Positions 51,710-60,478 of a DNA stretch of 64,000 nt are shown here, piece by piece. The translations under genes were made by a program, and so were the position numbers. The stretch lies in contig NZ_PCQA01000006.1 of assembly GCF_002979915.1 (NCBI RefSeq), forward strand, positions 62,001 through 126,000, read 5' to 3'. The notes under the pieces are model-generated. The model had not been told where the DNA came from, made no database searches, and saw only the letters and a list, made by a program, of their open reading frames with translations. Origin of the DNA: Arthrobacter sp. MYb213 (GTDB lineage: Bacteria > Actinomycetota > Actinomycetes > Actinomycetales > Micrococcaceae). Positions within the stretch are counted from its first letter, which is position 1. Each line of letters starts with the position of its first letter.

Positions 51710-52567
51710 CTAGTTCGGTATCACTGCCATGGGCACGTGTAACTTACCGAGGATTCGTTGGGCCTTGGCCCCGACAAAGAGACGACGGCTAGCAGCCAAG
51801 CGGGAAGAACCCAGAATTGCTATTTCTCCGGCTTCCCAAGTCAACGAGTCAATGGCTTCATCCAAACTCTGACGTGAAATCACTTCGATACTTGCCTGCA
51901 GCCCCATGGACTCGGTCAGTTCCGTGAGGAACGTTTTGGTGCGCACCAGATGTGGATCAAGCTCGGTAGCCGGATCCGACACGTCACTATCGGCAACGAG
52001 CGTCGCGACGCGTAGTGCAACCTTACGGATCGTGGCGAACTTGGCCGCGTTGGCAATGACCTCGCGCGCTCCCGGACGGTCTCCAACGAATGCTGTCATT
52101 CGGGTGATTTGTCCGTTCGCTGCGCGCAACGAGGCAAGAGCCTGCGGACTGGACATGAATACCGGAACAGGTGAAGCGTGTAGGAGTGCGTTTGCCACCG
52201 CGCCGGGCATGAAAAATCCCGCACGGTGGCGTTTGCGCCCACCTAAGACGATTCCATGTGCGCCTACCTCTTCGGCTAGCTCAATGAGGCCTTCGGCAAC
52301 CGAGGATACGGAGCGAGCCACCACTTTGGCGCTGACGCCTTGTGGAACTTGGGCTAGCGCGGTAACTGCCCACTCATCAACTTTGGCCGAGAGAATAGAG
52401 TCGAACCCATGGTCGCCACCCGGGTAGATGGCGCTAAAGGGTGTCGTTGCAGGCACCACGATTCCTATGGTCAGGCTAGGCGTTGCGGTTCCCTGCACTA
52501 GAGCCGCTGCCAGCTCTAGTGCTTCGGCACCACGCTGATCTGCGGTGTATCCAACAAGCAAGTTCAT
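51710..52567 (-). CDS. Tandem universal stress protein (Usp)
   Basis: 285 residues, two Usp domains. The first ends in GIVLGGRKRHRAGFFMPGAVANALL, the second in IAILGSSRLAASRRLFVGAKAQRIL; both keep the G-2x-G-9x-G-S/K ATP-binding pattern approximately. It begins 2 nt after the amine oxidase stop and precedes the permease, so it belongs to the same operon. Usp proteins next to putrescine-oxidase genes recur in Arthrobacter relatives (general knowledge). Precise role unknown. Confidence 0.87.
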   Translation of the reverse strand: MNLLVGYTADQRGAEALELAAALVQGTATPSLTIGIVVPATTPFSAIYPGGDHGFDSILSAKVDEWAVTALAQVPQGVSAKVVARSVSSVAEGLIELAEEVGAHGIVLGGRKRHRAGFFMPGAVANALLHASPVPVFMSSPQALASLRAANGQITRMTAFVGDRPGAREVIANAAKFATIRKVALRVATLVADSDVSDPATELDPHLVRTKTFLTELTESMGLQASIEVISRQSLDEAIDSLTWEAGEIAILGSSRLAASRRLFVGAKAQRILGKLHVPMAVIPN

Positions 52568-52569
52568 GG

Positions 52570-53982
52570 TTAGGCGTTGACCTTATCTAGTGGAGCAACA
52601 CCGTCATAGCTTTCGTCATAGCTGCTTCCCTCTAGCTGCGCAATGATTCGAGCAGCGCTACGTCGTCCCATGCGTACCGCACCATCCACATGCTGGTAGC
52701 CCTCACCGGCAAGATCTGAAGAGGAGAAGTACAGCGGTCCTACATTGTCGTTCTGGACTGAGCCAAAGCGAGCCAGGCCGCCAAGGTCATAGCTGGTGGC
52801 GTAGGCGCCTCGGGTCCATTCTTCGGCCCCAAAATCGGAGAGGTAGAAGACCTTAGGTTCCAAAGCCTTATCGCCGAGGAAGTCGGCAATTCCCTGCAGG
52901 ATCTGCGATTTGCGCTCTTCTTCGCTTAGCTCCCACATGGCGTCAGCATCAACATCGGAGATAAATCCGACCAGGGTGCCGGTGCTTTCTCCGGTGTAGG
53001 TGTTGTCGTAGAGTTCCTGGACCACTGAGTTAGGTCCGAAGCAGGTTCCGGAAAGTCCCGCTTCACGCCAGAAAGGTGTCTCGTAAACTGCGTGTACCTT
53101 GATGACCAATCCCATGGACTGGTGCTGGTGGGTGACCAGTTGCTTGCGTGGAAGCGCAGGAACGTAGCTGATACGTGAGTACAGGTTCGGCGGAACCGCA
53201 ATCACGGCTTTTTTAGCCTTGACACTCACCGTCGCGCCGTGGGCGATCACGCCATCTTCGGACCATTCAAGTTTAAGGACCGGATTTTCCAGGTACACGT
53301 CATCGCCTAAGCGTTCGGCCACCGTCTTGGAGACGCCCTGCATGGTGCCAACGATACGGCGGTCAAGAATGAAGTCTTCGTCTACAAGATTGTCGAAGGA
53401 CCCAGCCGAGGAAGCCATGAGCACCGCTTGGAGCGCCGAGAAGGTGTGGGCGGGTTTGGTCAGCATGCCCCCGGCGATAAATAGACCCACGTTATCGCAG
53501 GCAAGGTCATCGGTGCTGTGCTCGCGCAGGAAATGATGGAAGGAGATCATATCGAGTTCTTTAGCCTGTGGGTGGTCCCACGGCGTGTCCGGATTCATTT
53601 GTGCTGCGAGGTCATTCATTACCTGGACCAGCTTGTTCATCTCGGCCACGGTGCCAGGTGCAACTGGGAAGTCTTCACCTTCGTAGGCAATGGTTTCGCC
53701 CTCGGCAGTGCGGTACAGGCTTTTGCCTTCCTTGTAACGCTCGAAGGTTTCGATGCCTAGTTCGTTGATTAGCGAGTACAGGCCGGTTTGGTCCGGGCTA
53801 ATCCACTGCCCGCCAATTTCAATGGTCGCCCCTTCCATTTCTTCGCTCCAGGTACGTCCGCCGACACGGTCGCGGGCTTCTAAGACTGCCACCGATTTCC
53901 CACACTTTTTCAGTTCATAGGCGGCAGTGAGACCCGATGGTCCGGCCCCGATAATGACGACGTCGCGTTCAATCTGTTTCAC
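52570..53982 (-). CDS. Flavin amine oxidase, putrescine-oxidase-like
   Basis: FAD enzyme oxidising a primary amine to an aldehyde with H2O2 and ammonia, 470 residues. GTG start at 53982 with AAGGGG 6 nt upstream; a longer frame to 54018 is less likely. FAD motif VVIIGAGPSGLTAAYEL and ARDRVGGRTWSEEM at the N-terminus; C-terminal GEGYQHVDGAVRMGRRSAARII holds the flavin. First gene of an operon with the Usp and APC permease. Putrescine is the best guess; tyramine or other monoamines are possible. Confidence 0.88.
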   Translation of the reverse strand: MKQIERDVVIIGAGPSGLTAAYELKKCGKSVAVLEARDRVGGRTWSEEMEGATIEIGGQWISPDQTGLYSLINELGIETFERYKEGKSLYRTAEGETIAYEGEDFPVAPGTVAEMNKLVQVMNDLAAQMNPDTPWDHPQAKELDMISFHHFLREHSTDDLACDNVGLFIAGGMLTKPAHTFSALQAVLMASSAGSFDNLVDEDFILDRRIVGTMQGVSKTVAERLGDDVYLENPVLKLEWSEDGVIAHGATVSVKAKKAVIAVPPNLYSRISYVPALPRKQLVTHQHQSMGLVIKVHAVYETPFWREAGLSGTCFGPNSVVQELYDNTYTGESTGTLVGFISDVDADAMWELSEEERKSQILQGIADFLGDKALEPKVFYLSDFGAEEWTRGAYATSYDLGGLARFGSVQNDNVGPLYFSSSDLAGEGYQHVDGAVRMGRRSAARIIAQLEGSSYDESYDGVAPLDKVNA

Positions 53983-54000
53983 AATAATCCCCTTCAACAC

Positions 54001-54021
54001 TAAATGAATTTGGTTCATTTA
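54001..54021. promoter_or_regulatory. TetR-type operator between the amine oxidase and regulator genes
   Basis: Perfect inverted repeat TAAATGAA-tttgg-TTCATTTA, 21 bp, 19 bp before the amine oxidase start and 67 bp before the divergent TetR gene. Size and place fit a TetR-family dimer site controlling both genes. Confidence 0.75.
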
Positions 54022-54087
54022 CCTCTGCGTATAGCATAGGGTACGAAGATGCTCTTGTGAAGCATGCCACGTCAGGGGGAAATTGGA

Positions 54088-54741
54088 ATGAGTACCGAGA
54101 GTCCTCGACGGGCCGGCAGGCCACGCACCGCCATACTCAATCGTGATCGCATTACCGAGCACGCGCTGAGCTTAGTCTCCCAAGATGGTTACGATGCACT
54201 GACCATGCAGCAACTCGCGCGATCTTTAGGGGTATCCCCTTCGGCGCTCTACAACCATGTCGATTCCAAACATGACCTACTGCAATGGATCCAGGAACTG
54301 GTCATGGCTCAGGTAGATACCTCTGCGTTTGGGAAACTCGAGATTCACGATGCGCTGATCCAATGGGCAACGAGCTACCGAAACGTTTTTGCGTTGCACA
54401 TCCCGCTAATTCCGATCATCGCGGTGCTACCGGTGTCTAATTCCCCGCGCACCATTGCAATGTATGAGCATGTGGCCGAAACACTGAAAACCCATGGACT
54501 GGCCGAAGCCGAAGTGATTCCCACAATCGTGGCCCTAGAGTCCTTCATCTTTGGATCGTCAATGGACACCGGCGCACCGCACGACATCTTTGATACCAGT
54601 AATCACCGCGAGGCGACCCCGCACTTCACTCAGGCAGTGGCTGCGCAACGCGCCACTGGGGTCAACACCAGTGACGACTCTTTTGGACGCGGACTACGCG
54701 CCCTAGTGACCGGACTACTAGCATCGCGAGACCTTACATGA
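54088..54741 (+). CDS. TetR-family repressor of the amine operon
   Basis: 217 residues from ATG 54088 (AGGGGGA 6-9 nt upstream); an ATG at 54064 lacks one. HTH: RDRITEHALSLVSQDGYDALTMQQLARSLGVSPSALYNHVDSKHDL, textbook TetR, preceded by RRAGRPRTAI. The C-terminal ligand domain resembles TetR_C (helical, DALIQWATSYRNVFA). Divergent from the amine oxidase with the palindrome between, so it probably represses that operon until an amine is sensed. Confidence 0.88.
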   Translation: MSTESPRRAGRPRTAILNRDRITEHALSLVSQDGYDALTMQQLARSLGVSPSALYNHVDSKHDLLQWIQELVMAQVDTSAFGKLEIHDALIQWATSYRNVFALHIPLIPIIAVLPVSNSPRTIAMYEHVAETLKTHGLAEAEVIPTIVALESFIFGSSMDTGAPHDIFDTSNHREATPHFTQAVAAQRATGVNTSDDSFGRGLRALVTGLLASRDLT

Positions 54742-54959
54742 GCCAAGATTCTCGCCCTACAGGAAACCGCCGACTTTCTGCCAAACAATGGACTGCAATT
54801 GTTCTGGGAATTATCGCACTAATATTTATCTTGCAGAATCTAAATTATGTTCGAGTAGAACTACTGATATTTCATACCAGCGCCCCGCTCTGGGCAGTGC
54901 TCAGCATGACCTTATTCATTGGTTATTTGATTGGGCGTTTCTCTAAGAAACGGGATTAG
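54738..54959 (+). CDS. Small LapA-family (DUF1049) membrane protein
   Basis: 73 residues with two membrane segments: AIVLGIIALIFILQNLNYVRVELLIF and APLWAVLSMTLFIGYLIGRF, ending in a basic tail KKRD. The QN-x-x-x-V-x-V-x-L turn is the LapA/YciS signature. The start overlaps the TetR stop by 4 nt (ATGA), so it is co-transcribed; in some bacteria LapA works in lipid or lipopolysaccharide assembly, but the actinobacterial role is unknown. Confidence 0.85.
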   Translation: MSQDSRPTGNRRLSAKQWTAIVLGIIALIFILQNLNYVRVELLIFHTSAPLWAVLSMTLFIGYLIGRFSKKRD

Positions 54960-55144
54960 TCCTCTACTAACGCCCACTCGCCAACTTCTTCGCCTTCGGC
55001 GTCGAGGATGTCTTCTTGGGCACCGGCTTCAAGTGGGTAAAGCGCAATATTTTTAGACCAATCCGAGAGAATTTTCTGCAGCTCTTCCAGCGGCTTGAGT
55101 TGCATACTCTCGGAGTCAAAATTTACTTCCATGACGAAACGCAT
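54956..55144 (-). CDS. Small acidic protein of unknown function
   Basis: 62 residues from the ATG at 55144 (GGAG 6 nt upstream), rich in Glu and Asp, no membrane segment. Predicted beta strand MRFVMEVNFD then a helix LKPLEELQKILSDWSKN. Not recognised. Its end overlaps the convergent LapA-like gene by 4 nt. Short but supported by ribosome site and composition. Confidence 0.6.
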   Translation of the reverse strand: MRFVMEVNFDSESMQLKPLEELQKILSDWSKNIALYPLEAGAQEDILDAEGEEVGEWALVED

Positions 55145-55256
55145 GTTGGGCTCCAATCCCTAGGATTATCGCCATCCTATGCCCAGAAAACTTAAATTAC
55201 GAGACTTGCCAGCCCGTCTTCAAAGTGCTCACCTACAAGGACTCTGGTTCTCCATA

Positions 55257-55296
55257 GACAACAAGGGCGAAACCAGATGGTTTCGCCCTTGTTGTC
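55257..55296 (-). terminator. 18-bp hairpin after the small membrane protein gene
   Basis: Arms 55257-55274 and 55279-55296 with loop agat (core AAGGGCGAAACC / GGTTTCGCCCTT). It follows the stop of the gene at 55312 on the minus strand. Confidence 0.8.
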
Positions 55297-55311
55297 AGAA
55301 AATTTGAGAGC

Positions 55312-55692
55312 CTACAGTGCTGCACCCATGCTTGAAAGGGAGGCAATCGCTTCGTTGCCACCGACCTTGTATAGGGCTAGAAGCAGTCCGCCAAAGACAA
55401 TCCCCATCACTGCACTGAAGCCGAGGGACACCTTGACCAGTGAGCGAACTTCCTGGCGACTAACGGAGTACTCGTTGTTCAGGTAGGTCATCGTTCCCTG
55501 ACTGATTGCCTGGACCGGGGTGCGCACCGAGGTGCTGAGAACGCCCGCGGTGATCACGTTGGACGCCGAATCCATTTCGCCACCACGCAGGTAGGCTACC
55601 GTCGAACGGTTCTTGCGATCCTGGCGGAATTTGATAATACTCTCGCCATGGCGGGCCAAGAGTATGTCTTCGCCAAGAGGGATCGCACCCAT
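55312..55692 (-). CDS. Small membrane-anchored protein of unknown function
   Basis: 126 residues. N-terminal MGAIPLGEDILLARHGESIIKFRQDRK looks soluble; one membrane segment, SLGFSAVMGIVFGGLLLALY, lies near residues 90-112. No family recognised. Its ATG has AGGAGC 7-8 nt upstream and a terminator follows, so it is a single-gene unit. Confidence 0.72.
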   Translation of the reverse strand: MGAIPLGEDILLARHGESIIKFRQDRKNRSTVAYLRGGEMDSASNVITAGVLSTSVRTPVQAISQGTMTYLNNEYSVSRQEVRSLVKVSLGFSAVMGIVFGGLLLALYKVGGNEAIASLSSMGAAL

Positions 55693-55977
55693 TGTTTGCT
55701 CCTAAAGTTTCAATAACACTGTAATTCCAGTAAAGCCCATAAAGTTTTCTCTTTAATACAGAACCCCCTTATTCGTTCACAAGGTCACAGGAGGCTGTGA
55801 TTGAATCGGCATGATTTCCAATAAAATTCGATAAGAATGGTGACCTGTGTCATTTTATGAAAACTATTATGAAATGTCATTCATTCGTTAGTTGCTGGCG
55901 GGATTTTGGCTAATTCCACGGCAAGTCACACCACACAACGTCCATTGCCTACGCGGCGCTACGAAACCAAATGCAAA
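55693..55977. other. Non-coding interval
   Basis: No gene seen between the 55312-55692 gene start and the hairpin at 55978; the AT-rich stretch at about 55740-55880 should hold the promoter of the leftward gene. Confidence 0.45.
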
Positions 55978-56017
55978 ATGAGGGCCGAAGGAACCTTGCG
56001 ATTCCTTCGGCCCTCAT
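55978..56017 (-). terminator. Rho-independent terminator after the small membrane gene at 56041
   Basis: Arms 55978-55993 and 56002-56017 pair perfectly (16 bp, core GAGGGCCGAAGGAA / TTCCTTCGGCCCTC), and on the minus strand the stem is followed by TTTTGCATTT. Confidence 0.85.
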
Positions 56018-56040
56018 CATGCTGCACTAGAGCTAAAGAG

Positions 56041-56280
56041 CTATGCGGCTTTCATCTGCCTTTGTTTACCTTCACGTTTAGCATCGTGAATTGCCACTGC
56101 CAAGTCATGGTTCGTCAGTTCATCCGGAGACGTAACTGCGTACTTTCTTGCCTGTCGCATTAGCGATTCGCGAATCTGCGACGCATGCGTCCGACGATAC
56201 TTCGCAACCAGATAGATACTGGCACCTGCTAATACCGTAAGGGTGACCAGTGCGGTTAGTAGAGTAACTTCAATACCCAT
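56041..56280 (-). CDS. Small single-span membrane protein
   Basis: 79 residues from the ATG at 56280; a frame from 56307 adds an acidic unlikely start. N-terminal membrane segment EVTLLTALVTLTVLAGASIYLV, then a basic cytoplasmic tail with helix IRESLMRQARKYAV and LTNHDLAVAIHDAKREGKQRQ. No family recognised. Its own terminator supports it as a real gene. Confidence 0.68.
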   Translation of the reverse strand: MGIEVTLLTALVTLTVLAGASIYLVAKYRRTHASQIRESLMRQARKYAVTSPDELTNHDLAVAIHDAKREGKQRQMKAA

Positions 56281-56516
56281 TGCCTTCTCATCCTCCTCAT
56301 ACCTCAACCGGAAAGGTGACCGTCATAGTTAACGTAGGACCCTAGCCATTCAGGGCCTCATCACATCTTGTCTCAGAAGAGAACATTGATCTTAGCATTT
56401 TTATTCGAATAGGTCAAATACTTTTAGTGAGAGAATACGAATTTGTAGGTAGTCAGCTGACATTCGACAACCGGCATGACGGGACGAGATACAAATAATT
56501 TGATCGATCCCGGGGA

Positions 56517-57005
56517 CTAGTACTCGTCAGTTCCGTGGCTATGTTCGAAGACTAGGGATGTTTGAGTGGTCGCCACCGCAGGGTTGGCGGACAGGTTGTC
56601 CAACACAAATTGTCGGACGTCGGCTGAGTTACGGACGGCAATATGTAATACGAAGTCATCGGCTCCGCCCAGGAAGAATAACTGCTGCACCCCGGGCTTT
56701 GACCTCATTTCCGAGGCAAAGGTAGACATCAGATGCCTTGCACCTGGCCGGATTTTTACGAAGATCAATGCTTCGAGCTCACGGCCTAGGACCTGGGGGT
56801 TCACCTCAATGGTGAATCGTGAAATAACACCCGAATCGCGCAAACCGTTCAGTCGAGCCAGACATGTAGAAGCCGCAATACCCAGTTCCTCAGCCAACGA
56901 ATTATTGGTTCGCCGCGAGTTCTCTGAAAGCAAGGACAACAGACGACGGTCTAACTCGTCGAGTTGCGCCGTGCGCTTTTCGCCGGAGGCAGGACTGTTC
57001 AGCAT
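56517..57005 (-). CDS. Lrp/AsnC-family transcriptional regulator
   Basis: 162 residues. HTH: LDELDRRLLSLLSENSRRTNNSLAEELGIAASTCLARLNGLRDSG. The RAM domain follows, with VNPQVLGRELEALIFVKI and FLGGADDFVLHIAVRNSADVRQFVL. No close partner; next to the VTT and MFS genes in the same direction, 87 nt after the VTT gene, though a shared transcript is not certain. Ligand unknown. Confidence 0.88.
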   Translation of the reverse strand: MLNSPASGEKRTAQLDELDRRLLSLLSENSRRTNNSLAEELGIAASTCLARLNGLRDSGVISRFTIEVNPQVLGRELEALIFVKIRPGARHLMSTFASEMRSKPGVQQLFFLGGADDFVLHIAVRNSADVRQFVLDNLSANPAVATTQTSLVFEHSHGTDEY

Positions 57006-57091
57006 TAAGTGGCACCGGCTTTCACTGCTACATCTTTAGACTTTGAAAAACTCGTGAGATTCCCACGCGATAGAACTACAGCATAGTAAAT

Positions 57092-57577
57092 TTATGACTC
57101 GCCTGACTTCGCCGCCGGCGACTTACTCTGCCGTAATCGAAAAACTAGAATAACAATGACGGCAATGAGCAGAACACCTCCCACAAGGTACGGCCACTCC
57201 AGTGAGAGCCAAGCATAAAATACCGCCATACCAATGGTCGTGTATATCAGTGCCCAAGCTAGCGCTCCCACAGTGACCGCGGGAAGGTACCGTCGCAACG
57301 GCATGCGGCTCACCCCGGCGGTCGCGTTCACGGCGGATTGAATACCGATAGTAAGAAAGCACAATGGGACAGCGAGCATTCCCCACCGAGCAATGAATCG
57401 TTGTGCACGCTGATACATAGCCCCGTGCAAGATCTTTTGATACCGGGTATTCTCAACTCCGCGCGCCACAGCCCGTCCCGCCCAGTAGGTCGCGTTGCCA
57501 CGCAACATTGCTCCAATGAAGAAGAAAGTAAAGGTCACCATAAAAGGTGCTTCATTTACCAACCAATTTATTGTCAT
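57092..57577 (-). CDS. DedA/VTT-family membrane protein
   Basis: 161 residues, four to five hydrophobic segments. The segment FFFIGAMLRGNATYWAGRAVARG and the later RYLPAVTVGALAWALIYTTIGMAVF follow the VTT (SNARE-associated) domain: a re-entrant loop with GNxxxYxxGR and a paired helix with GAxxW. Family members are lipid scramblases. It is shorter than DedA proteins (about 200). It starts 6 nt after the MFS stop, so it is co-transcribed with it. Confidence 0.8.
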   Translation of the reverse strand: MTINWLVNEAPFMVTFTFFFIGAMLRGNATYWAGRAVARGVENTRYQKILHGAMYQRAQRFIARWGMLAVPLCFLTIGIQSAVNATAGVSRMPLRRYLPAVTVGALAWALIYTTIGMAVFYAWLSLEWPYLVGGVLLIAVIVILVFRLRQSKSPAAKSGES

Positions 57578-57583
57578 TACCGG

Positions 57584-58840
57584 CTACGGAACGCTTTTGA
57601 TTTTCAAGACCAGCGCGGCACCAAGCAGGCTGATCACTGCTGAACACATGAATAACGTTGCATAACCGCCTAGCCACGTCACCGAAAGCCAAGCAATAAG
57701 TGGAGCAAACACTTGTGGCAGCGAGTTCGCAATATTAATCATGCCCAGGTCTTTACCGCGCGAATCCTCGAACGGCAGCACCTGTGTAAGCAAGGCAAAG
57801 TCGACGGCGAGGTAAGCGCCAAATCCAACCCCGAGAAAGACGGCAGCGAAGATCGCAGTGGTGAAGGTAGTCGCAAAGGCTAAGGTCAATGCAGCGCCAG
57901 CCACAATGACCGAGGAGATGATCACGTATTTCTTACGTTTTCCATCCCTGTCAGAGAGTCGTCCGGCAATCACCGAGGAGAAAATCACGCAAAAGGCGTA
58001 GGTCGCTGTCAGGACCAGCACGCCGGTGGCGGGTTCTGGGTGGTGCAACTTGTCCTGCAAGAAAAAGAGCAGGTAAACCAAACACAGCTGGCTTCCCAAG
58101 TAGAGCAGGAAACGAGAAAGCCAGGCCCACCCAAAATCTGTGTGCTGCATCGGGTTGATCCAGAAGCTCTTGACGAACTCCATAGGCTTTAACGGTTCTA
58201 GCGCGTCCTTTGGAAGCGGAACATCCTGTCGTAGTAAGACAAAGGGAATCGCACAAAGGGCTACGGCCGTTGCGACAATCGCATAGCCGAACACCAGATC
58301 TGAGGCCGCAAACATACCAATGACAGCACCAATAAGTGAGCCACAGGTTTGTCCCAACGCCACCATTCCGCCGACAAGGCCGCGTTGTTCCACCGGTACC
58401 TTGTCCGGGATGGCTGCAAAAATCGCGGCTAAGGCTGCATTGCCAGCTGCCTGCATCAGTGCCCAGCCCAGTACCAACATGCCTACCGTTTGGGCGGTTG
58501 ACATGAGTAGCAGTGCTAACGCTCCGCACACCGTCCCGCACAATACCCACGGAATACGCCGGCCAAATTTCGAGGTACTCCGATCACTCAACGCCCCGAA
58601 AAGTGGATTTGCCACCAAAGAAACAGCCGCACCAACACCGGTGACGAGCGAAAGAATGGCTGCCTTCTGGCTGGCATCTAGCTGTTGAGCGTGTAGTCCA
58701 AGGAGGACCTGAATCGGTGCGAAGAAGCCAACATTAATCCCAATATGAACGGTGACAACAGCTGCAATCCAGCCGACCCCCACACGTTTGGTAGGGATCC
58801 GCAGAGCTTCGGGGATACCCGAATTACGTTCCGTAATCAT
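57584..58840 (-). CDS. MFS transporter (GPH/sugar-like)
   Basis: 418 residues, about twelve membrane helices. ALSDRSTSKFGRRIPWVLCGT is the helix 2-3 loop of the GPH-like group; VGFGAYLAVDFALLTQVLPFEDSRGKDLGMIN near the C-terminus matches too. It begins 4 nt inside the end of the orphan ferredoxin reductase gene, so the two are translated together. It could move the substrate of the unknown oxygenase served by that redox pair. Confidence 0.85.
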   Translation of the reverse strand: MITERNSGIPEALRIPTKRVGVGWIAAVVTVHIGINVGFFAPIQVLLGLHAQQLDASQKAAILSLVTGVGAAVSLVANPLFGALSDRSTSKFGRRIPWVLCGTVCGALALLLMSTAQTVGMLVLGWALMQAAGNAALAAIFAAIPDKVPVEQRGLVGGMVALGQTCGSLIGAVIGMFAASDLVFGYAIVATAVALCAIPFVLLRQDVPLPKDALEPLKPMEFVKSFWINPMQHTDFGWAWLSRFLLYLGSQLCLVYLLFFLQDKLHHPEPATGVLVLTATYAFCVIFSSVIAGRLSDRDGKRKKYVIISSVIVAGAALTLAFATTFTTAIFAAVFLGVGFGAYLAVDFALLTQVLPFEDSRGKDLGMINIANSLPQVFAPLIAWLSVTWLGGYATLFMCSAVISLLGAALVLKIKSVP

Positions 58841-59982
58841 GACTGTTCCTGCCGTCCAAGGTCACGCGGGCCAACACTGGAATCTTGCAGTTCTTCAATG
58901 CTCGGTGTGTAGCCACGTGCGATGAGCCGTTTGACGGCTTTAGACATCTGACCACCGTCAATCATCGATGCGGCTACCAATTTTCCTGCGTCGTTAAGAC
59001 CGAAAAGTACCTGTAACTGCCCGCGACGGTTCAATCGCGACACATGCTGCGCAGCTTGGGAAAAATCCCCCACCGCTTCAATATGGCTGTCGTGCCTATC
59101 AGACCAGAACCATGGCACCGAATGTTTGCGAGCTTCGCCGCCCATGATGGTAGCCGCGGCAATCGCAGCGTCTTCCATGGCACCTTCCCAGTGCACTGCA
59201 CGGGAGTGATCCTTGATTCTTGCCGCGTCCCCAATAGCCAAGACCTGGCTGTGCTCAGTGGTGCGTAACTGTTCATCAACGATAATTCCATCGTTGATTT
59301 CTAGCCCCAGTGCTTGTGCGAGGGTAGTTTCGGGTTCAACCCCAATGGCAGCGACAAGAATTGCTGCCTCGATACGTTCCCCATCGACCACTGCGTAGTC
59401 CGGGCCGAGCTGCGTAGGAGTTCCAGACAATACGGTAATCCCATGGCGGGAATGCTCCGCATGCAACGCGGTCGCCATTTCTGCACCCAACACTTTGGAC
59501 AGCGGAGCGGACGAGTTTGAAACGAGTGTGACCTGAGCGCCGAGCATTTTGGCTGTGGAGGCGAATTCCGCTCCGACCAGCCCTGCTCCGATGATCACGG
59601 CTCGTTGTCCGAACATGCCGTCTTCCAAGGTGGCCGAAAGTGCAGAGGCATCCGCAGCAGTATGCAGGCTGCGGGCATGCTGTGCACCGGGTACTTGCAG
59701 TTTCTTGGGCGTGGTTCCGGTAGCTAGAACTACCCACTCATCCGGAGAACTGGGTATTTCTAGTTCGGTAACAATTTCTTCAATCAGCGAGACGCCGTGT
59801 TCTGCGAACCAAGTTGGTGGCACGAAGTACTCACGCTGCAAGGATTTGCTCAGCGGTGGCCGGTCATAGGGCAAGCCCTCGGGGTCACTGATTTTGATGT
59901 TCCCGGCATACCCTTTACTCACTAATTCGCGGGCAAGGGTAAACCCGGCAACACCGCCGCCGACAATGTGTACGGACGGCAT
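58837..59982 (-). CDS. Second ferredoxin reductase (paralog of 26748-27962), no oxygenase partner
   Basis: FAD/NADH reductase, 381 residues, about 23 shorter than the hcaD-like paralog. FAD site VHIVGGGVAGFTLARELV, shared DPEG-PYDRPPLSK stretch, NADH site AVIIGAGLVGAEFAST and VLAIGDAARI, then WFWSDRHDSHIE. It overlaps the MFS gene and follows the Rieske ferredoxin without a gap. The absence of an oxygenase nearby is unusual and is described under findings. Confidence 0.9.
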   Translation of the reverse strand: MPSVHIVGGGVAGFTLARELVSKGYAGNIKISDPEGLPYDRPPLSKSLQREYFVPPTWFAEHGVSLIEEIVTELEIPSSPDEWVVLATGTTPKKLQVPGAQHARSLHTAADASALSATLEDGMFGQRAVIIGAGLVGAEFASTAKMLGAQVTLVSNSSAPLSKVLGAEMATALHAEHSRHGITVLSGTPTQLGPDYAVVDGERIEAAILVAAIGVEPETTLAQALGLEINDGIIVDEQLRTTEHSQVLAIGDAARIKDHSRAVHWEGAMEDAAIAAATIMGGEARKHSVPWFWSDRHDSHIEAVGDFSQAAQHVSRLNRRGQLQVLFGLNDAGKLVAASMIDGGQMSKAVKRLIARGYTPSIEELQDSSVGPRDLGRQEQS

Positions 59983-60300
59983 TTAGATATCTAGCTCCAA
60001 ATTTCCGTCTACTACGGCAACTTTGTAGGTACGTGCATCTACGGTGGCTGGCATGCATTGCACCTTTCCGGTACGCAGATCAAAGCTGGAGGAATGTATT
60101 GGACATTCAACTTCACAGCCTTCAATCCAGCCATCGGAAAGTGATGCAACCTCGTGGGTGCACTCATCCTGCAACGCATAGAAGTTGCCATCTTCGGCAT
60201 GGAACACCGCAATGTCCTCGCTGGCACCACTTTCACTGGCGCGAACTAGTAAGGCTTCGCCTTCGGATAGCTCGTCTGCAGGGCCTACCTTGTAGCTCAC
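59983..60300 (-). CDS. Second Rieske-type ferredoxin (paralog of 27999-28346)
   Basis: 105 residues from the GTG at 60300, which has AAGGAG 5 nt upstream; a longer frame to 60393 has no support. Ligands DECTHEVAS (CxH) and VECPIHSSS (CxxH). The stretch DIAVFHAEDGNFYAL is identical to that of the other ferredoxin, and DGWIEG recurs too. Immediately followed by its reductase gene. Confidence 0.92.
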   Translation of the reverse strand: MSYKVGPADELSEGEALLVRASESGASEDIAVFHAEDGNFYALQDECTHEVASLSDGWIEGCEVECPIHSSSFDLRTGKVQCMPATVDARTYKVAVVDGNLELDI

Positions 60301-60410
60301 GATGACTCCTTTGATGTTGTTAAACGTCTGGAACCATCTTGTCACTGTTGGTGCCCACTGTCCTATCTGAGAGGTCATGAGCCGAATCATCACCCCATTG
60401 TGTTAACCGT

Positions 60411-60461
60411 GCGCTTGCTTGGAACCGTCAGGAAAAACACTCAGGGGTTCCAAGCAAGCGC
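60411..60461. terminator. 16-bp hairpin after dppF
   Basis: GCGCTTGCTTGGAACC (60411-60426) pairs with GGTTCCAAGCAAGCGC (60446-60461), loop of 19 nt. It lies 18 nt after the dppF stop and separates the peptide transporter operon from the ferredoxin gene. No T-run. Confidence 0.7.
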
Positions 60462-60478
60462 GTAGCACTCAGGGTTTG

